Source of the DNA: CAYJLC01 sp044426355
GTDB lineage: Bacteria > Bacillota > Clostridia > Oscillospirales > Butyricicoccaceae
Length of the DNA stretch: 12,577 nt
Direction: 5' to 3'
Assembly: GCA_044426355.1 (NCBI GenBank)
Contig: JAWXUO010000052.1
Span: 1 to 12,577 of the forward strand
Shown here: piece by piece, positions 1-7,112 of the stretch
Position numbering within the stretch: position 1 is the stretch's first letter
How the letters are laid out: the number at the start of each line of letters is the position of its first letter
The notes under the pieces: model-generated
Database searches by the model: none
Told to the model about the DNA's origin: nothing
The model's input: only the letters and a program-made list of their open reading frames with translations
Made by a program: the position numbers and the translations under genes

Positions 1-1
1 G

Positions 2-883
2 GCGGAGTATATAGAAGGAATTATAATGCATGGACCTGAAAATTCTTGCATTGCAGTTAGAAAACCAGATAACACGCTAGATATAGTAGAAAAAGAACGT
101 AAAAAAACGCATTTTTTATTAAAATTGCCTTTCATACGTGGTGCAGTTAGTTTGTTTCGCTCGCTAAAAGAGGGATTAGATGCACTGTCATATTCGGCAG
201 AAGTTTCTGGGAGTGAGGAAGAATTATCTTCTTTTGAAAAAAAACTTGTAGAAAAATTTGGAAATGAAAAAGTAGAAAAAATGATAATGGCAGTAGCTTT
301 GGTTTTAGCTTGCATGATGTCTATCGGACTTTTTATACTTTTGCCTACTTTAATAGCGGGATTTATCGGAGATATAAACAATGTACTGCGAAATTTAATA
401 GAAGGTGTAGTGAGAATTATAATTTTCTTAGCTTATATGAAAATTGTGTCAAATTCGAAAGACATAAAGAGAACGTTTATGTATCACGGAGCAGAGCATA
501 AAACTATAACATGCTATGAAAGAAACCTAGAACTAACAGTAGAAAACGCACGAGAAATGCCAAAAGAACACCCACGTTGTGGCACAAGCTTTTTGTTTGT
601 GGTAATGATTATTAGTATTCTTGTTTTTTCTGTAGTGTCATGGACAGACCCGTTAATGCGTATTGTAATGCGAATTGTACTACTTCCAGTGGTTGTAGGT
701 ATAGCATATGAATTTAACAAAATAGTGGGTAAATTTGATAATAAACTAACTTTTTTGATACGTTATCCTGGAATAAAACTACAGAATTTAACAACACTTG
801 AGCCAGATGATGATATGTTAGACGTAGCTATAGAGGCTCTAAAAAGAGTTATTCCGAAAGAACAAGGGAGCGATGAGTGGTAA
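2..883 (+). CDS. DUF1385 / YqhQ-type integral membrane protein, 5' end outside window
   Basis: Conserved membrane protein of unknown biochemical function in the DUF1385 family (Bacillus YqhQ-like). The reading frame is open to the window's left edge, and the eight codons before the ATG at 26 read AEYIEGII, continuing as MHGPE. This matches the family's N-terminal glycine-rich IEGVMMRGPE motif, so the ATG at 26 is an internal Met and the true start lies upstream. Counting from that Met, hydrophobic segments lie near residues 84-113, 120-141, 190-207 and 214-230. The family hallmarks YHGAEHKT (about 152-159) and HPRCGTSF (about 182-189) are present, rich in His and Cys and possibly metal-binding (inference). 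The downstream prmC neighbour matches the usual clostridial order of this family beside prmC. Family call confident, function unknown. Confidence 0.88.
   Translation, partial: AEYIEGIIMHGPENSCIAVRKPDNTLDIVEKERKKTHFLLKLPFIRGAVSLFRSLKEGLDALSYSAEVSGSEEELSSFEKKLVEKFGNEKVEKMIMAVALVLACMMSIGLFILLPTLIAGFIGDINNVLRNLIEGVVRIIIFLAYMKIVSNSKDIKRTFMYHGAEHKTITCYERNLELTVENAREMPKEHPRCGTSFLFVVMIISILVFSVVSWTDPLMRIVMRIVLLPVVVGIAYEFNKIVGKFDNKLTFLIRYPGIKLQNLTTLEPDDDMLDVAIEALKRVIPKEQGSDEW
864..870 (+). promoter_or_regulatory. Ribosome binding site of prmC
   Basis: AAGGGAG lies inside the end of the preceding gene. Its spacing is 6 nt to a GTG at 877 and 12 nt to an ATG at 883, so spacing favours the GTG. The ATG at 883 forms a TAATG stop-start overlap like other junctions in this operon and cannot be excluded. 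Confidence 0.55.
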
Positions 884-1740
884 TGCAAAAAACAGTAGCT
901 GATTTGTATATGCATTATAAAGCAGTACTAAATAGCGAGATTGAGGCACGAGAACTTATAGCACATTCTTTAAATTTAGATAGAAAACAAATTTTTAATT
1001 GGTCGAAAACTTTTGTAACACAAGATGATGAGAAAAAGGTTTTAGAGAATATAAATAAAAGACAAAAAGGAATGCCTTTAGCCTATATTCTAGGCGAGTG
1101 GGAATTTTATTCGCTACCGTTTAAGGTAGACGAAAACGTACTTATACCTCGTTCGGATACAGAAACGCTTGTTGATAGTGCTTTAGAATATCTGCGAGAA
1201 CAATCGCATAGACACATGGATAAAATGAAAATTTTAGATTTATGTGCAGGGAGTGGTTGTATTGGCATAGCTATTGGTAAAAATTATCAAAACAGTACGA
1301 TTTTTGCTTGCGATATTTCAAAAAAAGCTATAGATATAGCTAAAGAAAATGCGAAAATTAATAATATTGTAAATTATACTATTTATGAAGATAATGTACT
1401 AGACCCTAAAATAAAATATCCTATAGTAGATTTAATAGTTTCAAACCCACCTTATATAGAAACAAAAACTATAGACACCCTAGACTGTGATGTTCGTGAT
1501 TTTGAACCTCGAATAGCTTTAGACGGTGGCGAAGATGGACTAATTTTTTACGAAAAAATTTGCGAAAAGTATCTTGGATTTTTAAAATATGGTGGAAAAA
1601 TTATTTTTGAATACGGAATACATCAAGAAGACGATATTAAACAAATTTTAGAAAAATATAAGTTTGAAAATATAAAGATTACGAAAGATTTATGTGGTAT
1701 AAATAGAATTATAGAAGCAACAAAGTATAATATAGATTAA
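877..1740 (+). CDS. prmC: Peptide chain release factor N5-glutamine methyltransferase
   Basis: S-adenosylmethionine-dependent enzyme that methylates the glutamine of the GGQ motif in release factors RF1 and RF2, tuning translation termination. The 287-residue length is typical. Visible elements are an N-terminal helical domain (about 1-80), VLIPRSDTE near 93-101 (family usually LIPRPETE), the SAM-binding loop DLCAGSG at 121-127, and the catalytic NPPY at 190-193 that binds the target glutamine. The start is taken as GTG 877 because of its Shine-Dalgarno spacing; the alternative ATG 883 removes two residues. It overlaps the upstream membrane protein gene and is followed 13 nt later by recA. 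In many Firmicutes prfA, encoding its substrate RF1, is adjacent; here it is not. Confidence 0.93.
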   Translation: MVMQKTVADLYMHYKAVLNSEIEARELIAHSLNLDRKQIFNWSKTFVTQDDEKKVLENINKRQKGMPLAYILGEWEFYSLPFKVDENVLIPRSDTETLVDSALEYLREQSHRHMDKMKILDLCAGSGCIGIAIGKNYQNSTIFACDISKKAIDIAKENAKINNIVNYTIYEDNVLDPKIKYPIVDLIVSNPPYIETKTIDTLDCDVRDFEPRIALDGGEDGLIFYEKICEKYLGFLKYGGKIIFEYGIHQEDDIKQILEKYKFENIKITKDLCGINRIIEATKYNID

Positions 1741-1753
1741 AAGGAGAGTTAAA

Positions 1754-2866
1754 ATGGATAAAAAACAAGCTTTAGAAACAGCTTTAGCACAGCTAGAAAA
1801 ACAATACGGTAAAGGTTCTGTAATGCGTTTAGGCGAAGAAACAAGACTAAAAGTAGAAGCAATTTCTACAGGGTCATTATCGCTAGACGTAGCTCTAGGC
1901 ATTGGTGGTGTACCTAAAGGTAGAATTATCGAAATATATGGACCTGAGTCATCAGGTAAAACAACTTTAGCACTTCATGTTATAGCATCTGCTCAAAAAG
2001 CTGGTGGCGAAGCTGCATTTATAGATGCAGAGCATGCATTAGACCCAGTTTATGCAAAAGCTTTAGGTGTTGATGTAGATAGCCTACTTGTAGCACAACC
2101 AGATACAGGGGAACAAGCTTTAGAAATAACAGAGGCTTTAGTTCGCTCAGGTGCTTTAGACGTTCTTGTTGTAGACTCGGTTGCAGCTTTAACGCCAAAA
2201 GCAGAAATCGAAGGTGTGATGGGCGACTCATTTATGGGTCTTCAAGCACGTTTAATGTCACAAGCTTTAAGAAAACTTGCAGGGGTTGTTGCAAAAACAA
2301 ACTGTGTAATTATATTTATAAACCAACTGCGTGATAAAATAGGTATTGCATATGGTAGCCCTGAGGTTACAACTGGTGGTAAAGCATTAAAATTCTATGC
2401 ATCAGTTCGTTTAGATATTAGAAAAGGCGAATTTATTAAAGATGGCGACACTATGCTTGGTGCAAGAACAAAAGTAAAAGTTGTTAAAAACAAAATAGCA
2501 CCACCTTTTAAACGTGCAGAATTTGACATTATGTATGGAGAAGGTATCTCAAAAACTGGTGAGCTTGTAGATTTAGGTGTTGAATTTGGATTTGTTAAAA
2601 AAGCAGGAGCTTGGTTTAGCATGGGAGAAACAAGACTGGGTCAAGGTCGTGATAAAGCGAAAACATTCTTGTTAGAAAATCCTGATATTTACGAAAAACT
2701 AGAACAAGACATTAGAAATGCACTTAAAAAAGATGAAGACGAGAAACCAGCTGAAAAAGTTGTAGAACTAGTAGAAGCACCATCTATTAAAGAAAAGAAA
2801 GAAGCTAAAAAATCTGCGTCAAAATCGGTATCTATAGATGCTGATGAATTTGAAGACGAAATTTAA
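1754..2866 (+). CDS. recA: Recombinase RecA
   Basis: DNA-dependent ATPase that forms filaments on single-stranded DNA, performs homologous pairing and strand exchange, and stimulates LexA self-cleavage in the SOS response. At 370 residues it is slightly longer than usual because of its C-tail. Walker A GPESSGKT is at 63-70 and Walker B LVVDS at 138-142. The L2 DNA-binding loop (about 196-209) reads AYGSPEVTTGG where the common form is MFGNPETTTGG, so the conserved aromatic is Tyr 200 instead of Phe. The tail (about 325-370) is a charged Lys/Glu-rich linker ending in an acidic DADEFEDEI. The start is supported by AAGGAGAG at 1741-1748. recX overlaps its stop by one base. No LexA box is visible just upstream, so expression is probably at least partly operon-driven. 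Confidence 0.98.
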   Translation: MDKKQALETALAQLEKQYGKGSVMRLGEETRLKVEAISTGSLSLDVALGIGGVPKGRIIEIYGPESSGKTTLALHVIASAQKAGGEAAFIDAEHALDPVYAKALGVDVDSLLVAQPDTGEQALEITEALVRSGALDVLVVDSVAALTPKAEIEGVMGDSFMGLQARLMSQALRKLAGVVAKTNCVIIFINQLRDKIGIAYGSPEVTTGGKALKFYASVRLDIRKGEFIKDGDTMLGARTKVKVVKNKIAPPFKRAEFDIMYGEGISKTGELVDLGVEFGFVKKAGAWFSMGETRLGQGRDKAKTFLLENPDIYEKLEQDIRNALKKDEDEKPAEKVVELVEAPSIKEKKEAKKSASKSVSIDADEFEDEI

Positions 2867-3324
2867 TGGAGCAGTTTAATAGGGCTTTAGCGACATCTTT
2901 TCGTATTTTATCAAAAAAAGCATATTCGAGGCATGAAATAGAGCAAAAACTCATTAAATTTGAATATGATGAAGATGTAGTACAAAATGTTTTGATAAAG
3001 CTTGATGAAATGAAGCTTATTGATGACGAGGACTATGCAGAACTTTTGATAGAGGGGTATGCTAGGAGAGGATATGGCAGACTTAGAATAAAAGAAGAAT
3101 TGTACAAAAGAGGTGTACCTTCTGATATTTTAAAAGAAAAAATGCTAGAATATGAAGTTGATTTTGATATTATTATAAAATATTTTGAAAGAAAGCTTGC
3201 AAATCGTGATTTAGAATACAAAGAGATAGAAAAAGCTAAGGCTTATGTATACAGAAAAGGGTTTACTTTTGACGAAGTAAATTCTGGATATAGATTTTAT
3301 AAAGAGATGTTGGAGGACGGTTAA
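2866..3324 (+). CDS. recX: Regulatory protein RecX
   Basis: RecX binds RecA filaments and modulates (typically limits) their ATPase and strand-exchange activity. This 152-residue, charged, helix-rich protein fits the family: it starts with repeat-like modules (SKKAYSRHEIEQKL near 16-29, then LIDDEDYAELLIEGYARRGYG near 51-71) that match the three-helix RecX repeats. Position immediately after recA is a classic arrangement and strengthens the call. The start codon overlaps the recA stop as TAATG (2864-2868) with no strong Shine-Dalgarno, so translation is probably coupled to recA, keeping the regulator proportional to its target (inference). The protein is near the lower end of the family's usual length but shows no sign of truncation. 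Confidence 0.92.
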   Translation: MEQFNRALATSFRILSKKAYSRHEIEQKLIKFEYDEDVVQNVLIKLDEMKLIDDEDYAELLIEGYARRGYGRLRIKEELYKRGVPSDILKEKMLEYEVDFDIIIKYFERKLANRDLEYKEIEKAKAYVYRKGFTFDEVNSGYRFYKEMLEDG

Positions 3325-4649
3325 TGCCTATAAAAGTAAATTTAATTTCTTTAGGTTGTGCCAAAAATTTGGTAGATAGCGAGCAAATGCTTGCAAAAAT
3401 GAACGAGGCAGGTATGACTATTTGTCCAGAAATAGAAGACGCTGATGTTTGCGTTATAAATACTTGTGGTTTTATAGAGTCTGCAAAAAAAGAGGCTATC
3501 GACAATATTTTAGAACTTACGGAATATAAATTAAATGGTACGATAAAAGGCATTGTGGTTACAGGGTGTCTTACAGAGCGATATAAAGACGATTTTTTTG
3601 AGCAACTACCAGAAGTAGATGCTATTTTAGGTACAGGTAGCTATGATATGATAGTTGACGCTGTACAAAATGCTATTAATAACACGCAAACTTCATATTT
3701 TGGGAATATTGATGTTACAGAGCTTGAAAATGAAAGAATAGTTTCAACGCCAAAACATACAGCTTATATAAAAATTTCAGAAGGCTGTAATAACCGTTGT
3801 GCTTTTTGTATTATTCCTACTTTACGTGGGAAATATAGAAGTAGGAGTATCGAAAATATAGTAGAAGAAGCAGAAAAACTTGCAAAAGACGGTGTTCAAG
3901 AAATTATTATAATCGGTCAAGATGTAACACGCTACGGTATCGACCTTTATAAAAAATATAATTTAATTCCACTTTTAAAGGAACTTGAAAAAATTGACGG
4001 TATAAAATGGATTAGACTGCATTATTTATATCCAGAGCTTGTAGATGAAACTTTGATAGACTATATTGTAAACTCAAAAAAAGTTTTAAATTATTTTGAT
4101 ATGCCTATGCAACATATAAACGACAGAATTTTAAAACTTATGAGAAGACGTGGAAATACTGAGTATTTATCAAATTTAATTAAAACGATACGTCAAAAAG
4201 CACCTGATGCTATAATAAGAACAAGTTTAATCGTTGGACTTCCAACGGAAACTAAAGAAGATTTTAACGAGCTTTGCGAATTTTTAACAAGAGAAAAAAT
4301 GCAAAGAGCAGGAGTTTTTGCATATTCTAGAGAAGAAGGTACAGAAGCTTTTGATATGGAAGACCAAGTAGACGAAGAAACTAAAAAAGAACGCTTATAT
4401 ATAGCCGAAGAAATTCAATCTCGCATAATAGATGAATATAACGATAATTGCGTAAACAAAACTTTCGAGGTTTTAGTTGAAGGTTTTGATGATGAATTTG
4501 ATATGTTTTTCGGAAGAACTTATGCAGATTCTATGGATATAGATGGTTTAGTTTATTTTGAAACTGAAAAAGAGGTTAAATCTGGAGATTTTATAAATGT
4601 TTTAATCACAGAAACTTTTGACCCATATTTAAAAGGGGTGGTGGTATAA
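3324..4649 (+). CDS. rimO: Ribosomal protein S12 methylthiotransferase RimO
   Basis: Radical-SAM enzyme that methylthiolates the conserved aspartate of ribosomal protein S12 in the decoding centre, using two iron-sulfur clusters. The N-terminal cluster domain supplies Cys 12, Cys 48 and Cys 82; the motif SLGCAKNLVDSE near 9-20 is characteristic of RimO rather than the tRNA enzymes MiaB or MtaB. The radical-SAM motif CNNRCAFC gives Cys 155, 159 and 162. A C-terminal TRAM-like RNA/protein-binding domain occupies about 372-441. Length (441) is normal. The start overlaps the recX stop by one base and has GGAGG at 3312-3316. The next gene, pgsA, begins after one intervening base; the rimO-pgsA pair is common in Clostridia (from memory). 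Confidence 0.95.
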   Translation: MPIKVNLISLGCAKNLVDSEQMLAKMNEAGMTICPEIEDADVCVINTCGFIESAKKEAIDNILELTEYKLNGTIKGIVVTGCLTERYKDDFFEQLPEVDAILGTGSYDMIVDAVQNAINNTQTSYFGNIDVTELENERIVSTPKHTAYIKISEGCNNRCAFCIIPTLRGKYRSRSIENIVEEAEKLAKDGVQEIIIIGQDVTRYGIDLYKKYNLIPLLKELEKIDGIKWIRLHYLYPELVDETLIDYIVNSKKVLNYFDMPMQHINDRILKLMRRRGNTEYLSNLIKTIRQKAPDAIIRTSLIVGLPTETKEDFNELCEFLTREKMQRAGVFAYSREEGTEAFDMEDQVDEETKKERLYIAEEIQSRIIDEYNDNCVNKTFEVLVEGFDDEFDMFFGRTYADSMDIDGLVYFETEKEVKSGDFINVLITETFDPYLKGVVV

Positions 4650-4650
4650 T

Positions 4651-5202
4651 ATGAATTTACCAAATTCCATAACGCTAGGGCGAGTGGTTGCAATTCCGTT
4701 TTTTATGTATTTTTTATATACGCAAAACTACTTTGTAGCACTTATAATTTTTTCTATAGCAAGTATTAGCGACTTTGTTGACGGATATTTAGCTAGAAAA
4801 ATGAATTTAGTTACAAATTTTGGAAAATTTATGGACCCTACAGCAGACAAACTTTTAGTATATTCTGCAATGATAATATTTTGCGAAGTAAATCTTATGA
4901 GCAGTATTTTTGTAACGATTATAATTTCGAGAGATTTTATAATAAATACTTTAAGAAGTATTGCAGTAGAAAAAGGCATGGTTATTCCTGCTATGTGGTC
5001 AGGAAAAGTTAAAACAGTTGTGCAAATGGTGGGTATTATTTTAATCATGCTACTTGCAAGCTTTGAAAATGGATTTTTAGTAGAAGATAGTTTTACTGTT
5101 ATGCCATTTATTTATTACACAAGTGTAATTATGACAATTATAACGATTTATTCGGGAATTGACTATATAATTCGTATGAAAGATGTTTTTTTAGATAATT
5201 AA
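4651..5202 (+). CDS. pgsA: CDP-diacylglycerol-glycerol-3-phosphate 3-phosphatidyltransferase
   Basis: Integral membrane enzyme that transfers the phosphatidyl group of CDP-diacylglycerol to glycerol-3-phosphate, the committed step to phosphatidylglycerol and cardiolipin. The CDP-alcohol phosphotransferase signature (D-x2-D-G-x2-A-R-x8-G-x3-D-x3-D) is perfect, with Asp 41, Asp 44, Asp 62 and Asp 66 as the metal-binding and catalytic residues. Several hydrophobic segments surround it, and the 183-residue length is typical. The N-terminus MNLPNSIT resembles other PgsA proteins and supports this start, with a G-rich stretch (AAAAGGGGTGG, about 4631-4641) upstream. PgsA is favoured over phosphatidylserine or cardiolipin synthase on length and N-terminus, but substrate choice within this superfamily is not proven by the motif. 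Confidence 0.92.
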   Translation: MNLPNSITLGRVVAIPFFMYFLYTQNYFVALIIFSIASISDFVDGYLARKMNLVTNFGKFMDPTADKLLVYSAMIIFCEVNLMSSIFVTIIISRDFIINTLRSIAVEKGMVIPAMWSGKVKTVVQMVGIILIMLLASFENGFLVEDSFTVMPFIYYTSVIMTIITIYSGIDYIIRMKDVFLDN

Positions 5203-5212
5203 GGGGGATAAA

Positions 5213-6598
5213 ATGAAATTATTTAACACACTTACAATGCAAAAAGAGGAATTTGTTCCACTTGAGCCTAAAAAAGTTAAAATGTATTCTTGTGGACCTA
5301 CGGTTTATAATTATTTTCATATAGGAAATGCAAGACCTTTTATAATATTTGATACTTTACGTAATTATTTTGAATATCGTGGATATTCTGTAGAGTTTGT
5401 GCAAAATTTTACGGATATTGACGATAAAGTTATAAACAAAGCGAACGAAGAAGGCACAACTTTTGATGTTATTGCAGAAAGATATATTAAAGAATATTTT
5501 GTAGATGCAAAAGGTTTAGGTGTTCGTGAGGCAACTCATCACCCAAAAGCTACGGATTGTATGGACGAAATTATCGAAATTGTTTCTGATTTAGTAGAAA
5601 AAGGATATGCGTATGCAATTAACGGCGATGTATATTTTAGAACACTAAAATTTAAAGACTACGGAAAATTATCGCACCAACCACTAGAAGATTTAGAAAT
5701 TGGTGCTAGAATAGAAGCAAATACGCAAAAAGAACACCCTATGGACTTTGTTTTGTGGAAAAATGCAAAACCAAATGAACCATCGTGGACATCTCCTTGG
5801 GGAGAGGGTCGCCCTGGTTGGCATATAGAATGTTCGGCTATGAGCAGAAAATATTTAGGAAATCAAATTGATATTCACTCTGGAGGCAAAGACCTAGCTT
5901 TTCCACACCACGAAAACGAAATTGCACAGTCGGAATGTGCAAATGGTTGCGAATTTGCAAAATATTGGGTGCATAATGGATTTTTAACAGTAGATAATGA
6001 AAAAATGTCTAAATCTAAAGGAAATTTCTTTATGGTTCGTGAGGCTTCAGAAGTTTATGGATACGAAGCTATTCGCATGTTTATGTTATCGGCACATTAT
6101 AGAAGCCCTCTAAATTACTCAGAGGACTCTTTAAAACAAGGGAAAGCATCGCTTGAAAGAATATATAATTGTATTGAAAATCTTGATTTTAAAATAAAAA
6201 ATTCTGAAAATGATTTAGAATCTGATGTGAGTTTTGAAAAATACAAAGAAAAATTTATAGAAGCTTTAGATGACGATTTAAATACAGCAGACGCAGTTGG
6301 TGTAATTTTTGAACTTGTACGTGAGATAAACACTATTGCAATGGGAGAAAATCCTAATAAAAATACTTTGATTTCTGCAAAAAATGTTTTAAATGAGCTT
6401 TGCTCAGTGCTAAATATTGCAAATAAAGGCGAAGAAAAATCTTTAGATAGCGATATAGAAGCACTTATTGAACAAAGAAACGAAGCAAGAAAAAACAAAG
6501 ATTTTGCATTATCGGATAAAATTCGTGATGATTTACTTGCAAAAGGAATTGTTCTAAAAGACACACCACAAGGGGTTACATGGTCTTATAGCAACTAA
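5213..6598 (+). CDS. cysS: Cysteinyl-tRNA synthetase
   Basis: Class I aminoacyl-tRNA synthetase that charges tRNA-Cys in the cytoplasm. The HIGH-type motif is HIGN at 36-39 and KMSKS is at 264-268. The expected zinc ligands are present as Cys 27, Cys 207, His 232 and Glu 236, with the FPHHENE signature at 230-236. The C-terminal part (about 300-461) is the helical DALR and anticodon-binding region, ending in a charged QRNEARKNKDF segment typical of the family. Length (461) is normal. AAGGGGG (about 5202-5208) precedes the ATG. The 10-nt gap after pgsA leaves no room for a T-box leader, so control, if any, must be at the operon level. It is the last gene of the run and converges with the minus-strand gene ending at 6618. 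Confidence 0.97.
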   Translation: MKLFNTLTMQKEEFVPLEPKKVKMYSCGPTVYNYFHIGNARPFIIFDTLRNYFEYRGYSVEFVQNFTDIDDKVINKANEEGTTFDVIAERYIKEYFVDAKGLGVREATHHPKATDCMDEIIEIVSDLVEKGYAYAINGDVYFRTLKFKDYGKLSHQPLEDLEIGARIEANTQKEHPMDFVLWKNAKPNEPSWTSPWGEGRPGWHIECSAMSRKYLGNQIDIHSGGKDLAFPHHENEIAQSECANGCEFAKYWVHNGFLTVDNEKMSKSKGNFFMVREASEVYGYEAIRMFMLSAHYRSPLNYSEDSLKQGKASLERIYNCIENLDFKIKNSENDLESDVSFEKYKEKFIEALDDDLNTADAVGVIFELVREINTIAMGENPNKNTLISAKNVLNELCSVLNIANKGEEKSLDSDIEALIEQRNEARKNKDFALSDKIRDDLLAKGIVLKDTPQGVTWSYSN

Positions 6599-6617
6599 AA
6601 AGTTGTAAATTAAAGAA

Positions 6618-6935
6618 TTAACTGCTATAATCTTCGATGAATTTTGCGATACCGTAATCTTCGTCGATGGTTATGCCTGTTTTAAGCTTTTCTTGGTCTA
6701 AAAGAGGTAAAGTTTTAACATTTATATCTGTGAGTAAAAAAGGATTATCTTCTTGTGCAACAAAAATTGCAATGTATCCGTCTAAATCACGAGCGACATA
6801 AATTTCGTTAAAAATTTCCACCTCAATATTTGCAGGTTCGTCTATTATAGGAATATCCTCAAAAGGTTCATCTTTTGCAAAAATGGACATTATTGCTATA
6901 AAAGTAATGCTTAAAATAAGAATATATTTTATCAT
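6618..6935 (-). CDS. Small exported protein of unknown function
   Basis: A 105-residue protein that I cannot assign. Residues 1-20 are a hydrophobic signal peptide or single membrane anchor (MIKYILIL...SIFA), followed by an acidic linker (about 22-38) and a compact domain with IYVARDLDGYIAIF near 46-59, LTDI near 68-71, LPLLDQEKL near 77-85 and a tail ending in IEDYSS. This pattern resembles short exported proteins of clostridial genomes, some labelled as carrying a BofC-type C-terminal domain; that link is from memory and weak. The gene is real by three signs: a strong AGGAGA 5 nt before the ATG, a signal peptide, and coherent composition. It converges with cysS (19 nt between stops) and diverges from the penicillin-binding protein. 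No cysteine lipobox is seen, so it is probably not a lipoprotein. Confidence 0.72.
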   Translation of the reverse strand: MIKYILILSITFIAIMSIFAKDEPFEDIPIIDEPANIEVEIFNEIYVARDLDGYIAIFVAQEDNPFLLTDINVKTLPLLDQEKLKTGITIDEDYGIAKFIEDYSS

Positions 6936-6940
6936 ATAGT

Positions 6941-6946
6941 TCTCCT
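6941..6946 (-). promoter_or_regulatory. Ribosome binding site of the small exported protein gene
   Basis: On the minus strand the sequence reads AGGAGA, ACTAT, ATG: a near-consensus Shine-Dalgarno 5 nt before the start. It is the main argument that this minus-strand frame is a real gene. Confidence 0.8.
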
Positions 6947-6978
6947 AATTTTGTAATATTTTTAAAATTATTTTTACC

Positions 6979-7012
6979 AATTTTTAAATTTACTATACAA
7001 AATTTAAAAATT
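6979..7012. repeat. A/T-only inverted repeat over the divergent promoter region
   Basis: A perfect 13-bp inverted repeat: AATTTTTAAATTT-type left arm at 6979-6991 and its reverse complement at 7000-7012, separated by 8 nt (ACTATACA). It sits between the divergent small-protein and penicillin-binding-protein genes, and overlaps the proposed -35 hexamer and spacer of the latter. It could be an operator or simply AT-rich coincidence; both arms contain only A and T. Confidence 0.4.
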
Positions 7013-7022
7013 ATGATAGAAT
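6994..7022 (+). promoter_or_regulatory. Candidate extended -10 promoter of the penicillin-binding protein gene
   Basis: The -10 box TAGAAT (7017-7022) is preceded by a TGA extended -10 element (TG at 7014-7015), and a weak -35 box TATACA (6994-6999) lies 17 bp upstream. Transcription would start near 7029, giving a leader of about 85 nt that holds the hairpin at 7033-7083. Prediction by eye in a very AT-rich region. Confidence 0.5.
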
Positions 7023-7032
7023 GTAAAAAGTG

Positions 7033-7083
7033 TATCGCATAAGTTTAGTTCTTAATCAAGTTATGAATTAAACTTAAACGATA
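7033..7083 (+). promoter_or_regulatory. Two-tier hairpin in the 5' leader of the penicillin-binding protein mRNA
   Basis: The inner stem is 12 bp: 7040-7051 pairs with 7065-7076 with one G-U pair, around a 13-nt loop. A 2x2 internal mismatch (7038-7039 against 7077-7078) separates it from an outer 5-bp stem, TATCG 7033-7037 with CGATA 7079-7083. An A-rich run rather than a U run follows, so it does not look like a terminator for the + strand. It ends 18 nt before the Shine-Dalgarno. It may stabilise the transcript, bind a protein or affect ribosome access; I recognise no known riboswitch. Confidence 0.5.
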
Positions 7084-7101
7084 AAAAATTAAAAAAATTT
7101 T

Positions 7102-7106
7102 GGAGG
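7102..7106 (+). promoter_or_regulatory. Ribosome binding site that fixes a TTG start
   Basis: A strong GGAGG lies 6 nt before TTG 7113. The next in-frame ATG is 16 codons further on, inside the membrane segment, and has no comparable site. This decides for the non-ATG start. Confidence 0.8.
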
Positions 7107-7112
7107 TTTCCA

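Noticed and set aside
4728..5048. 106-codon minus-strand open frame inside pgsA
   Set aside because: Antisense of a gene with a perfect catalytic signature; hydrophobic composition follows from the complementary codons.
5203..5212. T-box or other riboswitch before cysS
   Set aside because: Only 10 nt separate pgsA and cysS and hold just the ribosome binding site.
6115..6564. 149-codon minus-strand open frame inside cysS
   Set aside because: Ser/Phe/Ile-rich antisense shadow of an intact, well-recognised cysS; no ribosome binding site or family resemblance.
6592..6605. CAACT-AAAA-AGTTG hairpin at the cysS stop as a terminator
   Set aside because: Only 5 bp and no T-run on either strand; too weak to call.
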